Source: Desulfovibrionaceae bacterium
Lineage (GTDB): Bacteria > Pseudomonadota > Gammaproteobacteria > Burkholderiales > Burkholderiaceae_C
DNA length: 11,623 nucleotides
Direction: 5' to 3'
Assembly (NCBI GenBank): GCA_009778355.1
Contig: WRJY01000291.1
Coordinates: 1 to 11,623, forward strand
This document shows positions 1 to 6,963 of the stretch, piece by piece; the first letter of the stretch is position 1, and every line of letters begins with the position of its first letter. The notes under the pieces are model-generated. The model saw only the letters and a program-made list of their open reading frames with translations. It was not told where the DNA came from and made no database searches. The translations under genes and the position numbers were made by a program.

Positions 1-140
1 GGCGTTGCTCGTCCTTGCAGGCATGAGCCTGCCGCGTCCTCGCGCCTTGCCTGGCACGCCGATCACGGCGCTGGCGGGCGCATCCAACTGCCGTTTTTAG
101 GATAATGGCTTCGGCTATTTCAGCCGTTTCGCCGTGCGCG
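1..140. other. Left-edge sequence, no assignable gene
   Basis: Two plus-strand frames are open from the window edge, ending at TAG 98-100 and TAA 103-105. The first reads like a possible protein tail (ending GASNCRF), so a plus-strand gene converging on unit II could end here, but too little is visible to name it. A small perfect hairpin, GCAGGC-ATGA-GCCTGC, lies at 17-32. No convincing start or family motif is seen on the minus strand. Confidence 0.25.
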
Positions 141-174
141 AAAACAGCAACACCGGCATTCACGCCGGTGTTGC
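141..174 (-). terminator. Rho-independent terminator after unit II
   Basis: A perfect 11-bp inverted repeat (GCAACACCGGC at 147-157, GCCGGTGTTGC at 164-174, loop of six) lies about 47 bases past the stop of the barrel gene. Read on the minus strand, the stem is followed by a short TGTTTTC tract (complement of 139-146). The T tract is weak but position and strand fit the end of the transcript. On the plus strand no T tract follows. Confidence 0.6.
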
Positions 175-221
175 GTAAGGCAGCGCCCTTCCCAAGCGTT
201 GCCGCGGTCGATGGATGCCTG

Positions 222-2627
222 TCAGAACGTGTAGCGGTAAGTCACGAAGAATACGTGGTTCTTGTAACTCGACGACTGCATGTTGGCCGGTATCATGGTG
301 GAGGGCGTGTAGCCGTACATGTAGCCGTTGTTCAGGTAGTCGTTGGATATCAGCCGCTGGAACGCATAGCCCACGTTGATGCGCGAGGTTTTGCTGAATT
401 GGTAGCTGCCGGTCACGCGGAACTGGATGGTCTGGTTCTTGATGGGAGGCACTGGGCCGGAGTTGCCTACCGCCTCTGCCGTTGTAATCAGACCGGTGTT
501 GTACCTGGACTTGCCGTAGTCATAGCTCAAATCCTCGGTCAGTTGGAACTTGCCATGCAAGAATTTCTGCTTGGCGTTCACGCCAAACGAAAAATCGTCA
601 TCATGCAACTCGTTGTTCCATAGAAGGAGCGGGTCTGGCGTGGTCGCGCTGCGGTTGGAGGCCGACAGCAGGTAACGCGAACGCCTTTGCCAGCCGATGT
701 AGCTGCCGATCGATGCGTCGCTGGACATCTGGTAGGTGGCATCCAGGTTGATGTTGCCCGCATGGCCGTTTTGCACGCCCATGGCGGAATCGTAATAGTT
801 GTCGTAGGTATAGGTGCCGGTCAGGCCAACGTCGAATTGGTTGGTAATTTGCCAGCCGGTGCGCAGTTTCAGCGTGTGTTCGCGCCGAGGCGCCTGAAAG
901 AAGGCCAGCCAGCCGTAGTTCTCGAAGCCCTGGTTGAAAGCCTGCATCGGGTTGTAGAACGATGCATTGACGGTGGCATCCCGGTCGGCATAGGTGTAGT
1001 CCGCCTTCAGGTTCACCGCGTCAGACAGGGCCAGCCGGTAGGCGGCGTTCAGGCTGTTGTCGGTGCTGCGGGGCACCTGCACGCACGAGGCGTTGACGTA
1101 ATAACCCGCGTCGGCGGCTGGCGGCACGCCCTGGGCATTGTTGGCGGCATCGTTGTGGCACCAGCGTTGCATATGGTCGTACCCGTAGCCGAAGTGCAGC
1201 TTCTGGTTCTTGTTGATGCGGTAATCCAGAGCAGCATCGAACACCGTGCGCCGGTAGCTCTCCGGCGTGTTGACGGGCCGGTTGCCCGTTCCGCCGCCCA
1301 GATGGGTGAACTCGTACTGGTTGACGGCGGTCACGTTGTTGCGCTGGTCGAACCGGAACCCGGTGTTCAGGTTGAGCGCGGGCGAGAACTGATGCGTCAG
1401 CCGCGCGTCGGCATGGGTGTTGATGACCCGGCCATGGAGCGACGATACCGGCAGCCCCGTCACGGTACCGGGCGTGTAGGTGCCGTCGTAGCTGCTGTTT
1501 TGCGTGTTCAACCCCAGCGACAGGCCGCCCGTGAGCCGGGTGGCCTTGCTGAAGAAGTAGCCGCCGGTCAAATTGAGCTGGTTGAGCATGTTGCTGGGCG
1601 GCGTGCTCATGGTATTGAGCGGCAGGCCCAGCGGCGACAGATCGCCGGTTGCCGGCGCGCCGGTGACAAAGGGGTTTTCAAACGACAGGCCCCGGTAGTC
1701 GTCGTGGTACAGCGAGCCGAAATATTCCAGGGTGGCATAGGCTTTGTCGCCGACCCAGTTCAGTTGCAGCGTGATCAGTTCCGTGCGGTCCTTGGTGGGG
1801 TTGATCTTCAGGCCGGAGCCCTGCCCGGCAAAGCTGAATCCGCCCAAATCAGTCATGTTGGTCGTGTCAGTGCCGCCGCCGATCAGCTTGGCTCCCGAGC
1901 GGTCGATGTGCTTGTAATTGAACTTCACATTCCACTCGTTGGTGAGGGCATAACTGGCGTTCAGGGCGGAGTTCTGGCGCTCGTTGTAAACGTCGAGGTT
2001 CTGGAACGCCGCCAGTTGCGCGGCGGTGAGCGCGCGGCTGCCGCCGTTCACGCCGGTGTTGATGACGCCGAAATTCGACGGCAGCGTGAGCATGTTGCCG
2101 CCGCCGCCCTGGTAGGGCGTCTGAAAGCCGGTGGTGGTGTAGTGGCGCAACTGGTCGTAGTTGAACCCGACCGACCACTGGCCCTGTTGACCGATGTTGG
2201 CCCCGAAGTCGCGCGAGGTGGTGGCGAGGTTGTTGCCGAACACCTGCCAGCGCGTGCTGCCGGCTTTTTGGCAGTAGCCGTCGCCGCCGCTCAGACTGAA
2301 TTTGCCGACGCCATAGCCGCCGGATCGACTCAGGCCGTTGTACTCGCCAAATTTGGGCTCTCCCCTGGACGAGACCATGCCGCCCAGTTCAACGAAGTTT
2401 TCCGGGCAGGTCAGGGATTGGGGGTCACCTTCCTTGTTGATAGCGATGATCTCGGCAGCCAGTTGCTTGGCGGCCTGCTCCTTGGCCGCCATGTCATCCT
2501 GCGCCGCGGGCGCGGCGGCCTGTTGAGCGGCAGCCAGTCCGGGAGCGGCGCCCAGCACGGCCAGCACGGCCAGTTCCACTGCGTAAGCCACAGCGTCCTT
2601 GGGGAAATCACGATTGCGCGGTTTCAT
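222..2627 (-). CDS. MtrB/PioB-family outer-membrane beta-barrel (unit II)
   Basis: Predicted outer-membrane porin sheath, 801 residues, that would hold the decaheme cytochrome encoded just upstream and let electrons cross the outer membrane. The N-terminus has a hydrophobic export segment (about residues 12-34, ending GLAAA). The mature part opens with the family-like block GMVSSRGEPKFGEYNGLSRSGGY (start near residue 83). The rest is dense alternating aromatic/polar barrel sequence, and the protein ends in YRYTF, with the terminal Phe expected for an outer-membrane barrel. The CXXC pair near the N-terminus of Shewanella MtrB is absent; cysteines are at 74, 119, 490 and 515. The start is set by GAGGAGGT (2636-2643), 8 bases upstream of ATG 2627. 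It lies 20 bases after the decaheme gene. The signal peptide is unusual in carrying acidic residues. Family is confident; substrate is not known. Confidence 0.9.
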   Translation of the reverse strand: MKPRNRDFPKDAVAYAVELAVLAVLGAAPGLAAAQQAAAPAAQDDMAAKEQAAKQLAAEIIAINKEGDPQSLTCPENFVELGGMVSSRGEPKFGEYNGLSRSGGYGVGKFSLSGGDGYCQKAGSTRWQVFGNNLATTSRDFGANIGQQGQWSVGFNYDQLRHYTTTGFQTPYQGGGGNMLTLPSNFGVINTGVNGGSRALTAAQLAAFQNLDVYNERQNSALNASYALTNEWNVKFNYKHIDRSGAKLIGGGTDTTNMTDLGGFSFAGQGSGLKINPTKDRTELITLQLNWVGDKAYATLEYFGSLYHDDYRGLSFENPFVTGAPATGDLSPLGLPLNTMSTPPSNMLNQLNLTGGYFFSKATRLTGGLSLGLNTQNSSYDGTYTPGTVTGLPVSSLHGRVINTHADARLTHQFSPALNLNTGFRFDQRNNVTAVNQYEFTHLGGGTGNRPVNTPESYRRTVFDAALDYRINKNQKLHFGYGYDHMQRWCHNDAANNAQGVPPAADAGYYVNASCVQVPRSTDNSLNAAYRLALSDAVNLKADYTYADRDATVNASFYNPMQAFNQGFENYGWLAFFQAPRREHTLKLRTGWQITNQFDVGLTGTYTYDNYYDSAMGVQNGHAGNINLDATYQMSSDASIGSYIGWQRRSRYLLSASNRSATTPDPLLLWNNELHDDDFSFGVNAKQKFLHGKFQLTEDLSYDYGKSRYNTGLITTAEAVGNSGPVPPIKNQTIQFRVTGSYQFSKTSRINVGYAFQRLISNDYLNNGYMYGYTPSTMIPANMQSSSYKNHVFFVTYRYTF

Positions 2628-2647
2628 GGTTCATTACCTCCTCTGGG

Positions 2648-3655
2648 TTAACGGTGCAGGAATGCGCCGGCGGGGGAATTGGAGCCGTGAACCATTACGT
2701 GGCAGTTCAGGCAGGCCCGGCCGGTGACCATGACGCTCGGGTTGCCGCCGGCTGCCACGCCACCGCTTTGAATGCCGCCAGCCGAGGAGCCGGTGGCGGT
2801 CACGCTGTTGTGCGGGCCGTTGTGGCAGCTCTCGCACAGGAACGGCGGACGGTCCTTGAGCAGCGGCGTGATGTTGGAGCCGTGCGGGTTGTGGCAATTG
2901 GTGCAATCCTCGGTCGCGGCCTGGTGCTCCCACAGGAACGGCCCGCGCTTGTCGGCATGGCAGGTGAAGCAGGTTTCGGTGACGGTGTTTTTCACCAACA
3001 GCTTCGGCCCGGGCGAACCGTGCGGGTTGTGGCAGTCGGAGCAAATCACCTTGCCGTTTTCCAGCGGCATGTGCGATATCTTGTTGAACTCGGCGCGCTT
3101 TTCCTTGTGGCAGGTGAAGCAGACGCTGGGCTGCTCAAGCCTGTCGCGCACCGAATCGACGGGGTTGTGGTTGAGGTGGCAGTTGGTGCACGCCACGTCG
3201 TTGCTCTCGTGCTGGCTGCCGGGCCAGCGCATGCGCAGGCTGCCTTTGTGGCAACTCAGGCAGACTTCGGACTGCACCTGTGGACTCGCAGGCTCGTATT
3301 GTGCGGTGCTGGTGCGGGTGCGGCCAAACACCCGGTCGGGCGGCGGGCGCACGCCATCGGGAGTCTGCGCGCCGTCCAGGTGCTTCTTGCTTTCACCGTG
3401 GCAGGTCTGGCAAACAGGCGTTCTGGGGTCGCCCAGCGAACCGTGGGGGTGCTGGAAGAACGCCAGAATCGGCTTTTTTTCCGTTTCATCGTGGCATGTG
3501 GTGCAGACGGTCATCTGCTTCATTTTTTCCTGCGCCGTGGCCGGAGGGGTGACCACCGTCGTGTCCTCCTCCTGGGCTTGGGCGGCGGGCACAAGACCCA
3601 GCAAGGCCAGCAGCACGCCGCACACTGCAACTGACCACCATGTTTTCTGCTTCAT
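2648..3655 (-). CDS. Decaheme c-type cytochrome, DmsE/MtrA/PioA family (unit II)
   Basis: Periplasmic electron conductor, predicted to insert into the adjacent MtrB-like barrel. The 335-residue protein has a Sec signal peptide (hydrophobic 7-20, cleavage near AAQA-QEE at 27-28) and exactly ten CXXCH heme motifs, at residues 51, 82, 132, 156, 179, 205, 229, 251, 274 and 315. Length and heme count match the MtrA/PioA/DmsE family. It shares blocks such as RAEF-K-SHMPL, DCHNPHG and KRGPF-WEH with the unit I cytochrome, so the two are paralogues. A Gly/Ser-rich linker of about 36 residues separates hemes 9 and 10. ATG 3655 is chosen because AGGAG lies 8 bases upstream; an in-frame TTG at 3661 would be too close to that site. 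Iron oxidation versus reduction (or DMSO respiration for DmsE) cannot be told apart from this protein alone. Confidence 0.95.
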   Translation of the reverse strand: MKQKTWWSVAVCGVLLALLGLVPAAQAQEEDTTVVTPPATAQEKMKQMTVCTTCHDETEKKPILAFFQHPHGSLGDPRTPVCQTCHGESKKHLDGAQTPDGVRPPPDRVFGRTRTSTAQYEPASPQVQSEVCLSCHKGSLRMRWPGSQHESNDVACTNCHLNHNPVDSVRDRLEQPSVCFTCHKEKRAEFNKISHMPLENGKVICSDCHNPHGSPGPKLLVKNTVTETCFTCHADKRGPFLWEHQAATEDCTNCHNPHGSNITPLLKDRPPFLCESCHNGPHNSVTATGSSAGGIQSGGVAAGGNPSVMVTGRACLNCHVMVHGSNSPAGAFLHR

Positions 3656-3696
3656 ACTCAATACTCCTGCTGTTCAAGCAATAATCAAATCCGGTG

Positions 3697-4158
3697 CTAC
3701 AGACTAAGAATGAAATTGATCAGATTCTTGATCTGAGCAGGATCATTGGGCGGATTGGTATGGATGAGTCGATGGTATTCCGCGTGCCCATCGGGAAACT
3801 CGGCTTTTTCACCCGACACGAGGTGATAAATGACGCGTTCCTGCACCACGGGCTGAACTATCTCGGGCAAGGGGCGGAAGCGCGCGGCCACCGAACTCCA
3901 AGACGGACCGGGTTTACCCTCTTTTTGAATCGAATGGCACCTGAAGCAGCCGTTGTTTCTGGCCAGTTCCCGGGCGGCAACGGGGTTGAAGGGCGGGCTT
4001 TCCATGCGCGCAATCTCCCGCGTCAAGGCCATGGCGGCCGGATCTTCTTCGTTGGTGGGGCCGCCCGCGTGTTCCTGCGCCAGCGCCGATCCGGCTGAAA
4101 ACAACGCTCCCGCAGCGAGGGCAATGGCTGCCAATGAAATGGGGCGAACAACCTTCAT
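3697..4158 (-). CDS. Monoheme cytochrome c, class I-like, no distal Met
   Basis: Small exported electron carrier, 153 residues, with a signal peptide (cleavage near SALA-QEH, 27-28) and one CFRCH heme motif at 71-75. The C-terminal helix (AQIKNLINFILSL) resembles the last helix of c551/c552-type class I cytochromes. No methionine occurs after the heme motif. By eye, the usual distal-Met position aligns with His133 in LIHTNPPN, with His112, His125 and His129 also available, so bis-His ligation is inferred. ATG 4158 has AGGAGA about 7 bases upstream. It sits 41 bases before the decaheme gene, which suggests a partner delivering electrons to or from that conduit. MtoD of the Sideroxydans mto cluster is the closest named comparison by context and size; orthology is not established. 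Confidence 0.8.
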   Translation of the reverse strand: MKVVRPISLAAIALAAGALFSAGSALAQEHAGGPTNEEDPAAMALTREIARMESPPFNPVAARELARNNGCFRCHSIQKEGKPGPSWSSVAARFRPLPEIVQPVVQERVIYHLVSGEKAEFPDGHAEYHRLIHTNPPNDPAQIKNLINFILSL

Positions 4159-4220
4159 GATCTGGTCTCCTGCATGTCTGACAACGGTTCATTCGATGAA
4201 TGCGAATGAAAAATCATTTT

Positions 4221-4248
4221 TCGATATGGATGGCAAAGGCAAATTCAA
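4221..4248 (-). promoter_or_regulatory. Weak sigma70-like promoter candidate for cytochrome genes
   Basis: On the minus strand TTGAAT (complement of 4243-4248) and TATCGA (complement of 4221-4226) are separated by 16 bases, about 60 bases upstream of the monoheme cytochrome start. The match to consensus is only partial and the surrounding AT palindrome could instead be an operator. This is an inference from spacing and composition. Confidence 0.25.
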
Positions 4249-4322
4249 TACCATCGCCATTTTCAATAAAGCGCAGGAACGCACCTGCCTGACCGGCATT
4301 GACGGCACTCTGGCTGCGGCGC

Positions 4323-4355
4323 GTTGCGCCAGCGCAATTTCCGCGCTGGCGCAAC
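4323..4355. repeat. 13-bp perfect hairpin downstream of HiPIP gene
   Basis: GTTGCGCCAGCGC (4323-4335) and its exact reverse complement (4343-4355) flank a 7-base loop. No T tract follows on either strand, so it is not a canonical intrinsic terminator. It may be an mRNA-stabilising or factor-dependent termination element. Its GCCAGCGC/GCGCTGGC core recurs in the hairpin after the broken HiPIP gene at 10781-10803. Confidence 0.6.
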
Positions 4356-4414
4356 CTGCTCCCCCTCCTGTCAGGCGAACATCCCAAGAAATGGAAACGT
4401 TCTAAACCCTGACG

Positions 4415-4427
4415 AAAAAAAGGCGCC
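4415..4427 (-). terminator. Possible weak terminator after HiPIP gene
   Basis: Read on the minus strand, GGCGCC is followed directly by seven Ts, about 90 bases after the HiPIP stop. A stem can be drawn only with an upstream GGTGC (one G-T wobble) and a long loop, so the call rests mainly on the T run. Confidence 0.25.
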
Positions 4428-4517
4428 GGTTATCAGGATCACAAGGTTGCACCAAACCCGAACCATGTTCTGGTTTTGAAGGGCGCATCCGCGTGCATCC
4501 TGCGGTGGCGGGTCACG

Positions 4518-4868
4518 TTATTTGACCTTGACGTAGCTCATGCACCAGCCCTTGGCATTGACAGACTTGCCAGGAAAGATCATGCAGGGGCCACGGGGAT
4601 TCGTGGTGCCCCTGGCTTGGTAGAAATCACAGTTCAGGCACTCGGAACCGGCCACGTGTTTGGCGTTCGTGGAAGAGGCGGAGTCTTCGGTGTAGGCAAG
4701 CGCGGCGGGGGCCGAATCCTTGGGATTGATGGCCGGCAAATCGGCTGCCTGGGCCGCGCGCGGCAGCACACTGGCCAGCGCAGCGACGCCGACGGCGCCG
4801 CTGGCGCTGATGACGAACCGGCGACGGCTCGGGTTGATGCTGGAATGGGTCTTGTCGGTCATGGTCAT
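4518..4868 (-). CDS. High-potential iron-sulfur protein (HiPIP), Tat-exported
   Basis: Soluble periplasmic one-electron carrier with a single 4Fe-4S cluster. The 116-residue precursor has a Tat signal: SRRRFV at 14-19, a hydrophobic stretch 20-35 and cleavage near AAQA-ADL. The mature domain carries the HiPIP ligand pattern C77-x2-C80-x14-C95-x13-C109, with the typical GWC before the C-terminus. Tat export fits a protein folded with its cluster before transport. ATG 4868 is preferred over the in-frame ATG 4862 because AAAGAAG lies about 8 bases upstream. It heads unit II, as a degenerate relative heads unit I. PioC, which accompanies PioAB in Rhodopseudomonas palustris, is also a HiPIP, so a role between the outer-membrane conduit and inner-membrane acceptors is likely, though inferred. 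It may now serve both units. Confidence 0.93.
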   Translation of the reverse strand: MTMTDKTHSSINPSRRRFVISASGAVGVAALASVLPRAAQAADLPAINPKDSAPAALAYTEDSASSTNAKHVAGSECLNCDFYQARGTTNPRGPCMIFPGKSVNAKGWCMSYVKVK

Positions 4869-4907
4869 GGTTGCTGCTTCTTTAGGTGGGATGGACGATG
4901 AAACCAG

Positions 4908-4930
4908 TTGGCAACGATCAGCGTTGCCAA
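4908..4930. promoter_or_regulatory. 9-bp hairpin in the HiPIP leader
   Basis: TTGGCAACG (4908-4916) and CGTTGCCAA (4922-4930) are perfect inverted repeats around a 5-base loop, about 40 bases upstream of the HiPIP start codon. There is no T tract after it, so it is more likely a leader structure or an operator dyad than a terminator. Confidence 0.35.
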
Positions 4931-4970
4931 ACGGTTACACCCAAAAAACTAACTCTTGTTGCGTACTCAC

Positions 4971-4984
4971 TTTGACGCATCAAA
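4971..4984. promoter_or_regulatory. Palindrome upstream of HiPIP gene, candidate operator
   Basis: TTTGACGCATCAAA is a TTTGA-N4-TCAAA dyad about 105 bases upstream of the HiPIP start. The size recalls FNR/CRP-family sites (TTGAT-N4-ATCAA), but the half-sites are offset by one base, so the regulator is not assigned. A similar CTTTGATG...AAAG sequence lies upstream of the broken HiPIP gene. Confidence 0.25.
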
Positions 4985-5178
4985 TATGTTAGCCATCAAG
5001 CACATATCGCTGCAAAGTTCCGGGAATCATGCAGAGTCACGGCACTCCGATGGCCTTCACTTCCAAGCGACGATCTCATCATTCCACGCCGAGAATCGCT
5101 TGTCTCCTAGGGCTTTCCCTGACATTTCGAGCCAAGCACAAAATCGGAAATGGCAATGCCGCAAGGCACGATTAACCA

Positions 5179-5322
5179 TTACTTGAGCATGGATTTGACC
5201 TGGCTGGGCACGAACAAATAACGCCAGTTCATTCTGAGGTCGTAGCTCGCAGGATGTACCTCAAAGAACCTATTTTTGCGCGGCTTCCTGTTGGGCTTGA
5301 AAGCGGCGATTCCGTTGCTCAC
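5179..5322 (-). other. Short unassigned reading frame, possible gene remnant
   Basis: A 47-codon minus-strand frame runs from GTG 5322 to TAA 5179 and is bounded upstream by an in-frame TGA at 5338-5340. Its end (MNWRYLFVPSQVKSMLK) looks more protein-like than random frames nearby, but no family is recognised and no clear ribosome binding site precedes it. It could be a translated piece of a dispersed repeat, the 3' remnant of a lost gene, or chance. Confidence 0.2.
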
Positions 5323-5547
5323 GCGGACCGCGCAATGTCATGGCGTGGCAGCGCCCGCCTGTTCCAGGCGCTGCGGCGCAAGGCTGTATGGGGTGGCGCC
5401 TGATCGTTTTGGACGTTGCTATCGAGCAACAATATCCGATGGCTTGACGCTATCACTTGACGGCAGCGTGCGGTTCAAGCCGTTTTGCAGCGGACGCCCC
5501 GCCACATCGAGGCTGCCGCAAAAGACTTTTGTTTTCCTCCCCCCCAG

Positions 5548-5572
5548 CCCCTCCCCCACGAGGGGGAAGGGG
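5548..5572. repeat. C/G-rich hairpin after unit I
   Basis: CCCCTCCCCC (5548-5557) pairs with GGGGGAAGGGG (5562-5572) through a 4-base loop, with one bulged A. It starts 12 bases past the stop of the last unit I gene. No T tract follows on the minus strand. C-runs of this kind are common dispersed intergenic elements in Burkholderiales, and it could act as a transcript 3' end. Confidence 0.45.
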
Positions 5573-5583
5573 AACAAGACAGC

Positions 5584-6276
5584 TCACAACGGCAAGCGCG
5601 ACATATAGTCAACCACCGCCTTCAGGTCGGCATCGCTGTACGGCTTGACGGCCTTCATCATGTCCGGGTTGGCGTTGCCGCGCCCGCCGTCGCGGATCAA
5701 GCGCCCTTCACGCAGCAGGTACTTGTAATGCTGCCCCGAAACACGCGGATAGAACTTGGCCTCGTCGCCCTCGCCCTTCGCGCCGTGGCACGACACACAG
5801 TCGCGCTTGTACAGCGTTTCGCCTTGCGCCAGATTGTCGCCCTCGCCCTTGCCGTTGTCGGGCGTGACGGGCAGGCTTTGCAGATACATGGCGATGTCGG
5901 CAATCTCCTGCGGCGTGATTACGTGCGTGTCGATGAACGAGCGCATCTTCTTGTTCTGCCGCCGGTTGCTGCGCACGTCGGTCATCTGCTTGATCAGCAC
6001 GCTCGCGTGTTGACCGGCCAGACGCGGATAGCTGCCGTCTTCGCGGCCCACGGCGTTGTGCCGGTGGCAACCCTGGCAAATCTCGAAGGCGATCTCGCCG
6101 CGCAGCGCGTCGCCTTGCGTTTTCAGGACTTGCAGCTTCTCGGCGTACATCTGGTTCCAGACGTAGTCCTTGTCGCGGTCGTCCGCCGGCGCGGCGCCGG
6201 CGGCGAGGGTGATCAGGCTCAGGCCGGCAGCGGCGATGAGCGTTTGCAGAGAGCGTTTCATGAGTTGCGGTTGCAT
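5584..6276 (-). CDS. Diheme cytochrome c, c4-like (second copy)
   Basis: Periplasmic diheme electron carrier of 230 residues. After a signal peptide (hydrophobic 11-28) there are two class I heme domains: CQGCH at 67-71 with candidate distal Met111, and CVSCH at 160-164 with candidate Met206 or Met207. PRLAGQH (84-90) and PRVSGQH (177-183) follow the hemes, as in cytochrome c4. Family members pass electrons from periplasmic donors to terminal oxidases, consistent with carrying electrons between the outer-membrane conduit and the respiratory chain. ATG 6276 is chosen because AGGGGA lies about 12 bases upstream. ATG 6303, overlapping the previous stop as ATGA, and ATG 6261 are alternatives. It follows the other c4-like gene by 23 bases and ends unit I. 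Confidence 0.88.
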   Translation of the reverse strand: MQPQLMKRSLQTLIAAAGLSLITLAAGAAPADDRDKDYVWNQMYAEKLQVLKTQGDALRGEIAFEICQGCHRHNAVGREDGSYPRLAGQHASVLIKQMTDVRSNRRQNKKMRSFIDTHVITPQEIADIAMYLQSLPVTPDNGKGEGDNLAQGETLYKRDCVSCHGAKGEGDEAKFYPRVSGQHYKYLLREGRLIRDGGRGNANPDMMKAVKPYSDADLKAVVDYMSRLPL

Positions 6277-6299
6277 GATGAAAAAGGTTCCCCTGAAAG

Positions 6300-6926
6300 T
6301 CATTGCAGACCGGCCAGGTATTCCGCCACGGCCTTGATTTCCTGTTCGGTCATGCGCTCGGCGACGACGCGCATCAGCTTGCCCTTGTCGTTGGCGCGTT
6401 CGCCGGTCTTGAAGTTGTTCAACTGCAGTATGGTGTACTCTTGATGCTGCCCGGCCAGGCGCGGATAGCGCAAGGTTCCGCCGCCGCCGCCCCTGGCGTT
6501 TTCCTGATGGCAGCCCAGGCAGGCTGGCACGCCGCTGTCGGTGTTGCCGTCGTCGTACAGCTTCTTGCCGGCCTCGACCAGACCCGGCTCGGCGATGGCG
6601 CCGGCGGCGGGTTTCTGCGCCGCGTACCAGACCGCCAGAGGCTTCGCATCGTCCTTGCTGATGTTTTGCAGGATCGGGGCCATCACGTCGTTCTTGCGCT
6701 TGTTGTCGAAGAACTCGCGCAGTTGTTTTTCGAGGTAGGCGGCATCTTGTCCGGCCAATTTCGGGAACATGGGCACAACGCTGTTGCCGCCCTCGCCGTG
6801 GCAGGCGGCGCAGACGGTGGTGGCGATCTCCTGCGCTTCGGCGCTCCACGCCACCGGGGCGGCGGCGAACAGGCCCAGACCGATGGCCAGCAGGCCATGA
6901 CGGAGGAGGGAGTTTTGAGTCTTCAC
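6300..6926 (-). CDS. Diheme cytochrome c4-type protein (first copy)
   Basis: Periplasmic diheme carrier of 208 residues, the usual c4 length. The signal peptide spans roughly residues 1-29 (VAWSA-EAQ). Heme 1 is CAACH at 39-43 with candidate distal Met82; heme 2 is CLGCH at 136-140 with candidate Met185 (KGKLMRVVAERM). The family-typical PKLAGQ (55-60) and PRLAGQH (155-161) follow each heme. The start is GTG 6926, supported by AAGGA 8 bases upstream; no ATG gives a comparable signal peptide with a binding site. It begins 37 bases after the barrel gene and is followed at 23 bases by a second diheme gene, so together they add four hemes to unit I's soluble carrier pool. Partners (HiPIP, cbb3-type oxidase, decaheme) are inferred. 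Confidence 0.9.
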   Translation of the reverse strand: MKTQNSLLRHGLLAIGLGLFAAAPVAWSAEAQEIATTVCAACHGEGGNSVVPMFPKLAGQDAAYLEKQLREFFDNKRKNDVMAPILQNISKDDAKPLAVWYAAQKPAAGAIAEPGLVEAGKKLYDDGNTDSGVPACLGCHQENARGGGGGTLRYPRLAGQHQEYTILQLNNFKTGERANDKGKLMRVVAERMTEQEIKAVAEYLAGLQ

Positions 6927-6963
6927 GCGGTGGTTCCTTGGTTTCGATGGTTCTGGGGCGCGG

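Larger units (their letters stand above)
4159..4517. other. Spacer between HiPIP and monoheme cytochrome genes
   Basis: This 359-base gap has no supported gene. On the minus strand it holds, in reading order, a T7 run just after GGCGCC (complement of 4415-4427), a strong 13-bp hairpin (4323-4355), a weak promoter-like pair (4221-4248), and an AT palindrome GAAAAAT-C-ATTTTTC at 4208-4222. Together these suggest that HiPIP may be transcribed separately from the cytochrome genes downstream, at least in part. Confidence 0.4.
4869..5583. other. Intergenic region between units I and II
   Basis: This 715-base stretch has no confident gene. Moving leftwards toward the HiPIP start it holds a C/G-rich hairpin just past the c4-like gene (5548-5572), a small hairpin GTTGCT-ATCG-AGCAAC (5415-5430), a 47-codon minus-strand reading frame (5179-5322), a palindrome TTTGA-N4-TCAAA (4971-4984) and a 9-bp leader hairpin (4908-4930). 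The 4930-5000 part is AT-richer than its surroundings and is the probable promoter region of unit II. Confidence 0.5.

Noticed and set aside
687..2651. 654-codon plus-strand open frame opposite the unit II barrel
   Set aside because: It mirrors a GC-rich real gene on the other strand, has no domain or start signal, and the minus frame has a signal peptide and family features.
2654..3634. Plus-strand open frames opposite the decaheme genes (also 9539-10741)
   Set aside because: They are antisense to ten-heme cytochromes on the minus strand and contain no recognisable family motif.
3656..3661. TTG at 3661 as start of the unit II decaheme gene
   Set aside because: It would lie only two bases from the AGGAG site; ATG 3655 has normal spacing.
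4195..4405. Plus-strand frame starting MNANEKSFFDMDGKGK between HiPIP and the monoheme cytochrome
   Set aside because: Looks mildly protein-like, but it lacks a ribosome binding site and its second half crosses the 13-bp hairpin.
5548..5572. Intrinsic terminator of unit I
   Set aside because: The stem is strong but no T tract follows on the minus strand, so it is listed only as a hairpin repeat.
6277..6303. ATG 6303 as start of the second c4-like gene
   Set aside because: It overlaps the previous stop (ATGA) but has no binding site and adds an atypical extension before the signal peptide; kept as an alternative only.
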